A stretch of 64,000 nt of DNA, from positions 3,286,001-3,350,000 of the forward strand of contig NZ_CP063458.1 of assembly GCF_015169395.1 (NCBI RefSeq), given 5' to 3'. The notes beneath the pieces were generated by a model. The model was given only the letters and a program-made list of their open reading frames with translations, made no database searches and had not been told where the DNA came from. Position numbers and translations under genes: made by a program. This DNA is from Humisphaera borealis. GTDB taxonomy: Bacteria; Planctomycetota; Phycisphaerae; Tepidisphaerales; Tepidisphaeraceae. Positions 8,201 through 15,163 of the stretch are shown piece by piece (positions within the stretch are counted from its first letter, which is position 1; the number at the start of each line of letters is the position of its first letter).

Positions 8201-9456
8201 GGAGCGTTCATGTGCATGCCGGTCGAACTGCCCCGCATCAGCTCCCCTTTTCCCATCTCGCGATCGTAGTAGACGATTGCGACTTTTTTTGCCGCTTGCG
8301 GTGTGGACCGGAGGCGAGCGTAGGACAGAGCCCGGCGAATCAGGTGTTCGACCCGTTCGGGAATTGGCTCGAACGCATCGGATCCACCGCCCCCGGAGCG
8401 CGTTCCGGCAACGACCTGAGGCTCGATCGCGCCGATAAGTTCCTGCCCTACGATGTGAAAGGCGATTTCGCTCGAAGACAGACCGATCGAGCTCTGAAGC
8501 CACTCGCCGATCGACTGCTTCCGAAAAAAGATCGAATGGAGGTGCGGCACGTCGAGTTCAGTTCGAAACGGAAGGGCGTCGGTACTGTGGCAGGTGTGTA
8601 TGACCGCGTCCGGGTGGAAGCCCTTGGCCTGCGCCATGTAGCCGTCGGAGCGGCCGTCAATGATCGCGACGGCAATCGCGCCTTGCTTCTCGGCCTCGCG
8701 CACCAGAGCTTCGACAACGCGCGGTTGCTGGAACGCCAGGTGGGTGGAATGAACGGCAATCAGCAAGCGGGGTTTGCCGTCGACCGCAACGCCTCCGGAC
8801 TTCCGCCACGCGAGGAATGCACCGACGTCTTCGAACATCCCGGCGTGATCAGGGTGGTACATCCCCGAAACCTGGGCATCCTGCGGCGGTTCGATCTTCA
8901 CCTGCCTTCCGAGATAGGTAGCAGCGGTGTACGTCAGCAGGCGCCGCAGATTGTCGCTGGTGCTGCCGTAGTACTTGCCCGCCTCGACGTCATTGACGAC
9001 CAGATCCTTCCCGGCGATCTCACGAAGGAACTCCCGCCCTTTTGAATCGAAGGCTACGATTTTGACCGCCGGATTCTGCTGACGCGCCCGCGCAAGCGCT
9101 CGCCGATAGGCTTCGCGGTCCTCTTCACGGGTGTGCTGAACGTAGACAACGCTGACCGAGCCCAGATCTGCCTCCCCCGAGGCGATCGCGCTGTCATCAA
9201 AATACTTCAGACGGATTCCCTGAAGCCGGGAATGAAACTGTAGCTGCTCGTAGACGCCGCCATGCAACCCGATGAACCCAATGTCGGCGGTTCCGGCAGG
9301 CGCTTGACCGGCGCCTGCCGGCGCAGTGGCGGGCGCGGCGGCCACGGCCGCACCTGCCAGTAGAACCATGAGCACTGCAATAGATGCGGGGTAAAGCCGT
9401 GGAGTCCGACGCAGTACGGCCCATACGGATTCATCCGAGAGACAAACAACCGGCAT
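5254..9456 (-). CDS. Membrane-anchored CobN-like chelatase large subunit
   Basis: About 1,400 residues, the size of CobN/ChlH/BchH large subunits. The core carries HFGTHGSEFALPGKPSG followed by DWPDVVMGAMLNFNPWI, RRRAYGTLISHLPPP and later NPDEVPMRPSWELGKKLADD, all typical of CobN/magnesium-chelatase large subunits that bind the tetrapyrrole. Unlike cytoplasmic CobN it has an N-terminal export signal or anchor (IAVLMVLLAGAAVAAAP), and a Pro/Ala-rich linker leading to a C-terminal membrane helix (WTAAGGVLVLAMIAIGAL). No CobS/CobT or ChlI/ChlD ATPase is nearby; the partners are ExbB-like and DUF2149 genes. Similar CobN-like proteins (HmuS) occur in Bacteroidota haem-uptake operons. Metal insertion, metal removal or uptake are all possible. 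ATG 9456 was preferred to a TTG at 9480. Confidence 0.85.
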   Translation of the reverse strand: MPVVCLSDESVWAVLRRTPRLYPASIAVLMVLLAGAAVAAAPATAPAGAGQAPAGTADIGFIGLHGGVYEQLQFHSRLQGIRLKYFDDSAIASGEADLGSVSVVYVQHTREEDREAYRRALARARQQNPAVKIVAFDSKGREFLREIAGKDLVVNDVEAGKYYGSTSDNLRRLLTYTAATYLGRQVKIEPPQDAQVSGMYHPDHAGMFEDVGAFLAWRKSGGVAVDGKPRLLIAVHSTHLAFQQPRVVEALVREAEKQGAIAVAIIDGRSDGYMAQAKGFHPDAVIHTCHSTDALPFRTELDVPHLHSIFFRKQSIGEWLQSSIGLSSSEIAFHIVGQELIGAIEPQVVAGTRSGGGGSDAFEPIPERVEHLIRRALSYARLRSTPQAAKKVAIVYYDREMGKGELMRGSSTGMHMNAPRSVVSVLDRMKLAGYTITPTPRNEEELLGWMMDRGRLVGVWAPGELDKLVRTGSPVLIPAEEYEQWYKRRVPEARRAQLDAKWGPAPGKFMVWENVGRKFIVVPRIDLGNVILLPQPLRGEAHGKEALNSQAHDKVTAPPHNYLATYFWLEEKFKANALVHFGTHGSEFALPGKPSGQSDHDWPDVVMGAMLNFNPWIIENMVESAPVRRRAYGTLISHLPPPIVTAGLSDELATLHETIDKWELMEEGGLKEKFAAEIGRLVRVCRLQVDLKLSIPEDNRLDASSIARVNDYLHTILEETTPTSLHVLGEPPRKDLLPAYMVNVLRTPFLKALEILVHGHTHEPATDAPHGTPESGHEHNVRPVAEKILRLMLVDGLSPGDAVSLGVGRRIDSLPEDIDRGLKLALKMNQDFQRTTDEIGNLIAGLDGRFVPPGPGNNPIRNPNAVPTGRNMYLLNPDEVPMRPSWELGKKLADDLIKRHQQQHGQFPTKIGFDLRSSATFRDYGVMEGQILALLGVEPVWDERNLVSDIKLIPREKLGRPRVDVFIAAGGWYESNLPGRLNLWDKAVRLVAASSEQDNPIFRNTVDLKRTLMKGGIDAAKAETLAPARIFGIAPGRETASSLSYSVERSGDWSTREEIARQYLAAHKYVYTEGAWGESAEPLYDAAIQGTHTVVRSWSDYMTSPLSSRYTWLHGGALALGVEQATGKRPDYVISDVRDADKAALVKAEDALQREYRVRLFNRKWVEGMMKEGYAGADHMRFLVSNSFGWEVMRPGSVGDANWQGMKEVLVDDKLQVRLKEWFEKNNPYAYQDATAAMIEAIRKGHWNADEKTRQQLAMEFAQSVGRHGFSGNLRTGGNKPMEEMIVGQLQSIPGAAAKEALAQYAVQVQSQRQIPPADALAAAPAEPTPASPSAPKANAPEATPTVAESVAPPAAAPVEGYRAELAAAPSYRWIWTAAGGVLVLAMIAIGALRRTGTPM

Positions 9457-9492
9457 CGCGACCTGTCTTTCTGCCTGCAAATTGCATTACAA

Positions 9493-10401
9493 CTAGAACT
9501 GAAGGTTGGGATTGGCGTAAACGGTCGGCCCGCCGTTGCAGTTCTCACGGCGGATTTCTTCGGCCGTGCCGGTAGTGGCACCTTTGGCGCGGGGAAACTC
9601 ACTGCTGCGAATCGATTCGGCATGTCCGTCGGCAAAAAGCACGTTGGCGTAGGGATCTTTGACAACCCCGCCATGGCGGTAACCGATTCGTCGATTCGTG
9701 TCGCCCAGTCGGCAGTTTCTCTGCTGGCCGGCGTAGACGCCGTCGGTGAGTGCGATAGTGGCAGTGGTCCGCTTGATCGCCGAGATCTTGGTCGGCCGGA
9801 GGAACTCACCGGCGATCGGCCCGAATCCGACTGAGGACGTGTAGTACAGATCGCGGACAATGGGATTGGTCGTACCGATGGGGTTGTCGGCGTTGATCCA
9901 GTAGCCGACGCGGATGATCTTGTTGTGCCCGCGCGACGGGACCGTCACCCCGGGGGTTCCCAGTCCGGTATTGGGCCAGTCCATGTATCCGTTGGCCTTG
10001 AACTCTGCGGTACCGGTCTGCCCGTCGAGCGGCGCTTCATGAAGCATGCTGGGGCACGCGTAGACGGAGTTGCCGGAACCTTCGGCCGCTTTGACATAGT
10101 TCAACGCGTCCAGGATGCACGCCCAGCCTTCGAGCGGCACGCCACTGTTCGTGCCGGTCATGGTGTAGGACGGTACGTTGTACCCATGATTCTCATTGTT
10201 GTAGAGCGTCAGCGCCGCACCGATCTGACGAAGATTTGAGAGGCAAACCGACGCCTGCGCTTGCTCCCTCGCCCTGTTCAGTGCTGGAAGAAGGATGCTG
10301 ATCAGCAGCGCGATGACTCCGATCACAACGAGCAGTTCGACAAGCGTAAACGCCTTTTGCTGATGACCATGCTTCCCATGCTTCTGCAGAGCCGTTGCCA
10401 T
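9493..10401 (-). CDS. Prepilin-type N-terminal cleavage/methylation protein (DUF1559-like)
   Basis: A 302-residue protein. The N-terminus [29 protein letters not shown] is a class III (type IV pilin/pseudopilin) signal: prepilin peptidase would cut before Phe, and Glu+5 is present. The C-terminus has RHGG...[10 protein letters not shown], close to the H-X9-DG motif that ends the large planctomycete pseudopilin family. A GGAGAG lies just upstream of the ATG. It is first in the cluster and ends 36 nt before the CobN-like start, so the two are probably co-transcribed. In planctomycetes this family is abundant and its role (secretion pseudopilus, envelope structure) is not settled. A link to the chelatase is by position only. 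Confidence 0.85.
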   Translation of the reverse strand: MATALQKHGKHGHQQKAFTLVELLVVIGVIALLISILLPALNRAREQAQASVCLSNLRQIGAALTLYNNENHGYNVPSYTMTGTNSGVPLEGWACILDALNYVKAAEGSGNSVYACPSMLHEAPLDGQTGTAEFKANGYMDWPNTGLGTPGVTVPSRGHNKIIRVGYWINADNPIGTTNPIVRDLYYTSSVGFGPIAGEFLRPTKISAIKRTTATIALTDGVYAGQQRNCRLGDTNRRIGYRHGGVVKDPYANVLFADGHAESIRSSEFPRAKGATTGTAEEIRRENCNGGPTVYANPNLQF

Positions 10402-10651
10402 GAAACTCTCCGATCAAGCCGTCTTCGCCAGATCTCGAGCAACCTGGTCGGGGCGACGTTAGCAAACCGGCGTTCATCGCTGTGACGCTGTGCAAATTCT
10501 TACCTTGAGAGCAAGACTGGCCGCGCGGAAATGGCACCAGTAGACGCGGTCAGGGGGACGTCGAGACAGAGGGGCCGTTTGCGCGGTTTTGGATCGTCTG
10601 CCAAGGCATCGCTTGGCCGCATTGGTCGAGCAGCCAGGCGTGATATATCCG

Positions 10652-10679
10652 TTGACAGACTGGACCGTGAACCTAATAT
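10652..10679 (+). promoter_or_regulatory. Near-consensus sigma70-type promoter
   Basis: TTGACA at 10652-10657, a 16-nt spacer, then TAATAT at 10674-10679 (with TATATA overlapping just downstream). It points right, away from the pilin-like gene, but the next plus-strand gene begins 610 nt further on. It may drive a non-coding RNA across the repeat region or a long leader for the EIIA-like gene. Planctomycete promoter preferences are poorly known, so activity is unproven. Confidence 0.45.
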
Positions 10680-10755
10680 ATACCGTACATATCTCCGCCT
10701 GCACGGGGATGTGCGCCCATCCGAGCGAGCATTCTGGTGAGGTCGTGGGATGCTC

Positions 10756-11134
10756 GGGTTCGTTCGGCCGGCCCGGGTTCGCTAGGCGGGTTCGCGTGGT
10801 GACCACCGGTGCCAGGGTCGCAGCCGGGTAGTCCGGAGACCTGCGCTGCTTGGCCCTGCGCGGGAATGGCTCTGCGGGGCCGCCGACCCTTGGCGGCAGT
10901 TGGCACCTGTAGCGACGACCGTGTCGTGCATTGAAAGCTTTAGTGATCCAAATCACATTGCTGGGTTCGTTCGGCCGGAAGCGACCTGTCGGGTTCGTTC
11001 GGCCGCCTTGGGTTCGTTTGGCCGCCTCGTGTTCCTTTGGCAGCGGCGACGCGATGGGAGGTTCCATGTTGGAAGGTTATGTTCACCCTCAGAAGGATTC
11101 AGCAATAAGATGCCATCTCGGGTTCGTTTGGCAG
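10756..11134. repeat. Interspersed GGGTTCGTTYGGCCG repeats
   Basis: Copies or near copies begin at 10756, 10775 (degenerate), 10963, 10991, 11010, about 11030 (degenerate) and 11120. Spacing is irregular (19, 28 and 110 nt, for example), so this is neither a CRISPR array nor a simple tandem repeat. The reverse complement, CGGCCGAACGAACCC, would be the repeat on the other strand. Confidence 0.6.
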
Positions 11135-11288
11135 TTGTGGTCGCATGGTGAACGCGATGATTGTGTTGCCCAGGTTCGACGACCCGCGTTGCGTCCCTCT
11201 TCCCGCCCGGCTACCATCGTCCCTCCAACCAACCGTGGGCCTGAACTGTTTGAACCTCTTACCCGCCCACTGACCGGAGCGTCACGGT

Positions 11289-11750
11289 ATGCGTCTGACC
11301 GAGATCCTCAAACCTCAGAACATCAAACTTCCCCTGGTCGCAAACACCAAGGCCGAGGCGATCGGCGCCTTGGTAACCCTTTTGTCCGACAACGGCGAAC
11401 TCACCGACCCCAAGAAGGTGCTGGATGCCGTCCTGGAGCGCGAAACCACCCGGACCACCGGCATCGGCAACGGGCTGGCGATTCCCCACGGCAAGTGCAC
11501 CGGCACCGACCACCTGGTGATGGCGATCGGCCGACCGGCGACCCCGGTCGACTTCCAGGCGATCGACGGCCGGCCCGTCAGCCTGATCTGGTTGCTCGCC
11601 AGCCCCCCGGACAAGACCGGGCCGCACATTCACGCGCTCGCCCGCATCAGCCGGCTGATGACGATCGACAAATTCCGCCACGCGTTGACGGAAGCCAAGA
11701 CGTCGCAGGAGATCTTCGACGCGATCGTGAAGCAGGAAGCGCAACTGTAA
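11289..11750 (+). CDS. ptsN: PTS EIIA / PtsN-like nitrogen-regulatory phosphocarrier
   Basis: A 153-residue single EIIA (mannitol/fructose/Ntr-type) domain. The phosphorylatable histidine lies in TGIGNGLAIPHGK, a near-perfect match to the family motif. The ends of the fold are also seen (MRLTEILKPQNIKLPL at the start, TSQEIFDAIVKQE at the end). A GGAG lies about 9 nt before the ATG. Stand-alone domains of this type are usually regulatory rather than sugar transporters: they take phosphate from HPr-like proteins and modulate potassium transport, nitrogen or stress responses. No PTS permease, HPr or rpoN gene is nearby, so the partners are elsewhere. The symbol is assigned by family resemblance. 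Confidence 0.88.
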   Translation: MRLTEILKPQNIKLPLVANTKAEAIGALVTLLSDNGELTDPKKVLDAVLERETTRTTGIGNGLAIPHGKCTGTDHLVMAIGRPATPVDFQAIDGRPVSLIWLLASPPDKTGPHIHALARISRLMTIDKFRHALTEAKTSQEIFDAIVKQEAQL

Positions 11751-11774
11751 CGGTCGGGCTACGTGGGAAATGCC

Positions 11775-11884
11775 GAATCACGAATGACGAAATCCGAATG
11801 GCGAATGAAACTCCAAGATCCAATGGATCAAACATTGGAGATTCGAGATTCCATTCGTCATTCGATTTTCGCTATTCGTCATTC
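11775..11884. repeat. AT-rich imperfect inverted repeat downstream of the EIIA-like gene
   Basis: Left arm 11775-11807 and right arm 11852-11884 are reverse complements at about 27 of 33 positions, built from repeated CGAATGACGAAT-like units. An inner hairpin (CTCCAA...TTGGAG) sits between them. It separates convergent genes (ends 11750 and 11906) and may terminate both. It resembles the 2339-2423 element in design: short AT-rich units forming a long palindrome in a convergent gap. Confidence 0.7.
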
Positions 11885-11905
11885 AGAGTGCAGCGCGAGC
11901 TGGGC

Positions 11906-12664
11906 TCATCCTGCTCTTCGTCGGCGGGCTTCGATGCGCTGCAGTTCGGCCACCAGTTGGGCGATCTGGGCGAGGGTACGGCGGCCTTCGATGGTCTTGC
12001 TGATGCCTTCGATGTTCAAACCGACGCGCACCGATCCGTCAGGCAGCTTGCGGGGTTCCTGACGGACACGCGTACCGATGACCAGGTGCTTTTCGGCGGC
12101 GGAGACTTCGAGCCGAATGCGGTCGTCGAGACTGACCCGGGGCGACCTGCCTTTGCACGCTTTCAGGATCACACCAACGCCATTGATGCTCAGGTCGCGC
12201 AGGTCGCAGATGATGCCGGGGGTCGGCGGGATGATGTCGATCGACGCCTTCTCGTCGATCGGCCAGGCGAGTGTTCTGATTTCGGCATCCAACGCGACCT
12301 TGGCACGGTAGCCGGCGCGGCGCTGCGTCATCCGCAGGCCGACCGGTTCGCCGACGCAGATCGCTTCGACATCGCCCACCGCCGCCGACAATGTGAACCT
12401 CGGCCGGTATCCCAGAATCGCCGCCGAGAACGAGACGAGGTATTCGCCGGTCCTGAACGAGATGCCCACCGGCTTGCCCCAGCGTTGAAGGGTTTCTGCG
12501 AGCAGTTGCTGTTTCGGGGGGCACTCGATCCAGATGCCGGCGGACGTCTGTCCGAGGAACCGCGTCCGCTTGGCGTCGCCGGGGCCGGTCGCCGGCATCA
12601 GCAGCGAGATGGCGCTGTTGCGTTCGATGGCATCAACAACGGCTTGGGCGGCGGATTCTGACAT
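11906..12664 (-). CDS. PilZ-domain protein (YcgR-like two-domain layout)
   Basis: A 252-residue protein. The N-terminal half resembles a YcgR-N-type barrel (residues ~1-105). A PilZ-type cyclic di-GMP site follows: RMTQRRAGYRAKV supplies the RxxxR-like arginines and DLRDLSINGVGV supplies the (D/N)xSxxG element. Proteins of this shape change conformation on binding cyclic di-GMP and act on motility, secretion or polysaccharide synthesis. The first motif is recognisable but not canonical. It is a single gene pointing left; the EIIA-like gene is convergent. Partners cannot be read from context. Confidence 0.8.
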   Translation of the reverse strand: MSESAAQAVVDAIERNSAISLLMPATGPGDAKRTRFLGQTSAGIWIECPPKQQLLAETLQRWGKPVGISFRTGEYLVSFSAAILGYRPRFTLSAAVGDVEAICVGEPVGLRMTQRRAGYRAKVALDAEIRTLAWPIDEKASIDIIPPTPGIICDLRDLSINGVGVILKACKGRSPRVSLDDRIRLEVSAAEKHLVIGTRVRQEPRKLPDGSVRVGLNIEGISKTIEGRRTLAQIAQLVAELQRIEARRRRAG

Positions 12665-12921
12665 GGGATTGCAGGCTCGCGTTTAATCGAGCGTTTTATC
12701 AGACCGCGTCGCCGGTCGCCGCGCGGTGCGACGGTGCGGTATTACGGCGCGGAACGGGACCACGGGCATCTGGACTATCGACCGATGCGCTGATGGGGTT
12801 TACCGACGGGGCGAGGGAGCCTGGATCGCCACCACGGAGGACACGGCAAGCACAGAGCTAAAGACTGAGAGCAGGCTTATGGAAGAGTAGGTGAACTCAT
12901 TCATTTGGCAGGTTGCGACTG

Positions 12922-13410
12922 TCACGCGGCCGCGACGTGGCGGAGCATGTGTTCGATCTGGTCGCGGAGGTCGTCCAGGTCGTACTCCCGCGCCGCCGGG
13001 ACGCGGAGGATCGCCACCCCCGCCGCCGCCAGGGCCTGATCGACGAAGACGTCGCGCGTCTGGCGGTCGGCCTGCTGGTGGGTTTTGTCGTCGAGTTCGA
13101 TCACGAGAAGTATCGCGGTGGTAAGGGGATCGATGATGACGAAATCTACATGCTTCTGGGAGATCTTGGCGCCGTACCCGGTCTTCCACCCTTCGGTGGT
13201 GCAGCCGATGACGTCGCTCAGGCGGGTTTTCATGGAGATGCCCATCCCCGCCGGCACGGCGTGCATCAGTACCCAGTAAAACGCCTGCTCGCCCCTGGAG
13301 CAGAGATGTTCCTTGGCGTAGTAAGGCAGGCGAGGCGGAACGAGCCGGCGCGAGTACCAGACGACCGTCGCCAGCGCGACGACCACCAGAGCGGCCAGGA
13401 GCAGAGTCAT
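12922..13410 (-). CDS. DUF2726 membrane-anchored nuclease-like protein
   Basis: A 162-residue protein from the ATG at 13410, which puts a membrane helix at the very N-terminus (MTLLLAALVVVALATVVWYS). The soluble part has the DUF2726 pattern: CSRGEQAFYWVL, KHVDFVIIDP, LLVIELDDKTHQQ and VAILRVPA. DUF2726 is related to restriction-endonuclease-like (PD-(D/E)xK) folds; the acidic residues of VDFVIID and the E-x-D-D-K stretch are candidate catalytic positions. No partner gene is evident. The 257-nt gap downstream contains an ACCACGGAGGACACGG string of a kind scattered through planctomycete intergenic DNA. Confidence 0.8.
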   Translation of the reverse strand: MTLLLAALVVVALATVVWYSRRLVPPRLPYYAKEHLCSRGEQAFYWVLMHAVPAGMGISMKTRLSDVIGCTTEGWKTGYGAKISQKHVDFVIIDPLTTAILLVIELDDKTHQQADRQTRDVFVDQALAAAGVAILRVPAAREYDLDDLRDQIEHMLRHVAAA

Positions 13411-13616
13411 TTGGTAGTCGCCGAGCACCGCTTCGGTATACCCGGTACGCAAGCGTGCGGGAAGGCGGCGACCCCGACCCGCGACAATCCCAAAGATTCA
13501 CCGTGCTATCGTTTGAAGGAGCCGCGCACGAAGTGTACTCACGCAGTAAGCGGGCACGGACTCCTTCAAAGGTCACACGCTCCTTCAAAGTGAATCGGGG
13601 ACGTCGGGTCACTCCG

Positions 13617-14552
13617 TCAGGGCAACGCTTCCCCGCGCGCCGCCACCAGGAGCTTGTACCAGTCCTCGCGGCTCAGCTCGACGTCGTCGGCCTTGACCAT
13701 CTCGGCGATGCGCTGCGGCTTGATGGTTCCGATGATCGGCACAATGCCGCTGGGGTGCTTCAGCAGCCAGGCGACGGCGAGCACCGATCGGCTGATGCCG
13801 TACTTGCCGGCGACTTCGTCCATGACGTGCTGCAACTTGCTGAGCACGGCCGCCTTCGGATTCGACGCCTCGACCGTGCCGCCGTCGCCGAGCACACCGC
13901 CGCCGAGCGGGCTCCAGGCCATCGGGGTGATCTTCTGGGCGAGGCACTGGTCGAGCGTTCCGTCGTAGAAGCAGTCGAGCCGGGCGAGGTGGACTTCGAC
14001 CTGGTTCACCGCCAGCGGAAACGGGCAGGCCGATTGCAACGCCGTCACGAACGACGGGCTGAAGTTGCTGACGCCGAACTCGCCCACCTTGCCCTGCTGG
14101 CGGAGGGTATTGAAGGCGCCGGCGACCTCGGCGGGGTTCATCAGCAGGTCGGGGCGGTGGAGCTGGTAGAGGTCGATCGTGTCGACGCCGAGCCGCTGGA
14201 GCGACTGTTCGCAGGATCGCAGGATGTGGTCGCGGGAGAAGTCGTAGCGGTGCTGAACGCCGGGCGCGGGAAGGATGATGCCGCACTTGGTGGCGATGAG
14301 CACGCGGTCGCGCATGCCGGCGACCTGGCGCAGCACGTCGCCGAAGACTTTCTCGCAGACGCCGGCGCAGTAGATGTCGGCGTGGTCGAAGAGGGTGTAG
14401 CCGGCCTCGTAGGCGGCGATGACAGCCCGGCGGCCTTCGGCTTCGCGGTCGGGGGTGACCTCGGCCGGGTTCATGGTGCTGACAAGGCGCCAGCAGCCGT
14501 AACTAAGACGAGTCGCGACAAGCGGTGAGCGGCCGATGAGTTGGGTTCGCAT
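13617..14552 (-). CDS. Aldo/keto reductase
   Basis: A 311-residue (beta/alpha)8 NAD(P)H-dependent oxidoreductase. Family marks in order: FDHADIYCAG (catalytic Asp and Tyr), ATKCGII (catalytic Lys), LYQLHRPD (catalytic His), GKVGEFGVSNFSP, NQVEVHLARL and WSPLGGGVLGDGG. Layout and length resemble the YdhF-like branch. The physiological substrate is unknown. It stands alone: the gap to the DUF2726 gene contains short inverted repeats around TTTGAAGGAG / CTCCTTCAAA (13520-13600) that may end transcription or bind a regulator. Confidence 0.92.
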   Translation of the reverse strand: MRTQLIGRSPLVATRLSYGCWRLVSTMNPAEVTPDREAEGRRAVIAAYEAGYTLFDHADIYCAGVCEKVFGDVLRQVAGMRDRVLIATKCGIILPAPGVQHRYDFSRDHILRSCEQSLQRLGVDTIDLYQLHRPDLLMNPAEVAGAFNTLRQQGKVGEFGVSNFSPSFVTALQSACPFPLAVNQVEVHLARLDCFYDGTLDQCLAQKITPMAWSPLGGGVLGDGGTVEASNPKAAVLSKLQHVMDEVAGKYGISRSVLAVAWLLKHPSGIVPIIGTIKPQRIAEMVKADDVELSREDWYKLLVAARGEALP

Positions 14553-14676
14553 GGATGAGTAGTCGGGAGGATTGGTAATGCGGTCACTTCTGAACTTCGA
14601 CGCGGACTTTGCACACCGACGTCGAACGACAGAAATCTACCGCGCCACCCGTCCACTCAGCCACCCTGCCACGTCT

Positions 14677-14838
14677 TCAGGCGGCCCGGCGGAGCGATTC
14701 GCGTTTCGGGCGGACGAGCTGGTTGGCCTCCAGCTTCATCTTCCGCGCGACGGCGGTGTTGGCTTTCTTGGGGTGTTTCTCGGCGAGCAAGGCCAGGTGG
14801 CCCAGCAGCGATTGCATCAGCAGGTGACGGCCCATCAT
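14677..14838 (-). CDS. Small basic hypothetical protein
   Basis: A 53-residue frame from the ATG at 14838 (a second ATG follows immediately), with GGAGAAG a few nucleotides upstream. The product MMGRHLLMQSLLGHLALLAEK... ends in a strongly basic tail (RPKRESLRRAA). It looks helical and has no family I recognise. The good ribosome binding site is the main support; it may equally be a chance frame. Confidence 0.4.
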   Translation of the reverse strand: MMGRHLLMQSLLGHLALLAEKHPKKANTAVARKMKLEANQLVRPKRESLRRAA

Positions 14839-15073
14839 ACGGCTTCTCCGTTGGGTCCGTGGTTGCCGGCGGGTCAAGCCATGGCAGCCTCGGACAAACC
14901 TCTGTCTGCGGTGGTCGGCTGGCGTTCGCGAGGCGGCAAGACCGCCGTCGCGTTTAAAGCTTCCCGGTGGCGAACGATTCGCTCGGCCCGCCGGAACGCT
15001 TCATCCGGTACATCGGCCGGTCGCCTTGAGTTTCTTGAAGGAATCGGCGGCGATGGAAGGACAGGGCCAAATG

Positions 15074-15102
15074 AAAGACGCCTCGCAGAGCGAGGCGTCT
15101 TT
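15074..15102. terminator. Bidirectional-looking hairpin terminator
   Basis: AAAGACGCCTCG (15074-15085), a 5-nt loop CAGAG, then CGAGGCGTCTTT (15091-15102): a perfect 12-bp stem flanked by A and T runs. On the minus strand it lies about 60 nt after the GH81 stop codon, so it most likely ends the sigma-FecR-GH81 transcription unit. Confidence 0.75.
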
Positions 15103-15163
15103 CCGGCGGTGAAGTTTCTGGAGGTGTGGTTTGCGGGGTCCCGGCGTCAGGTCGAAATGGCGA

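Larger units (their letters stand above)
10402..11288. other. Gene-free 0.9-kb region between divergent pilin-like and EIIA-like genes
   Basis: Open frames here are GC-driven and lack family motifs or good starts. What can be seen: a near-consensus promoter on the plus strand (10652-10679), a 7-bp-arm hairpin 10726-10756 (CGAGCAT...ATGCTCG), and a family of degenerate GGGTTCGTTYGGCCG repeats (10756-11134). The combination suggests a non-coding transcript or decayed repeat DNA rather than a protein. Confidence 0.6.

Noticed and set aside
10756-11134. Repeats considered as a CRISPR array
   Set aside because: Spacing is irregular, repeats are short and degenerate, and no cas genes are present.
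10931-12661. Long plus-strand frame (576 codons) across the EIIA-like gene and opposite PilZ
   Set aside because: It overlaps two recognised genes in other frames, has no family motif and reflects GC-rich codon patterns.
13455-14528. Plus-strand frame opposite the aldo/keto reductase
   Set aside because: Antisense to a clear enzyme gene.
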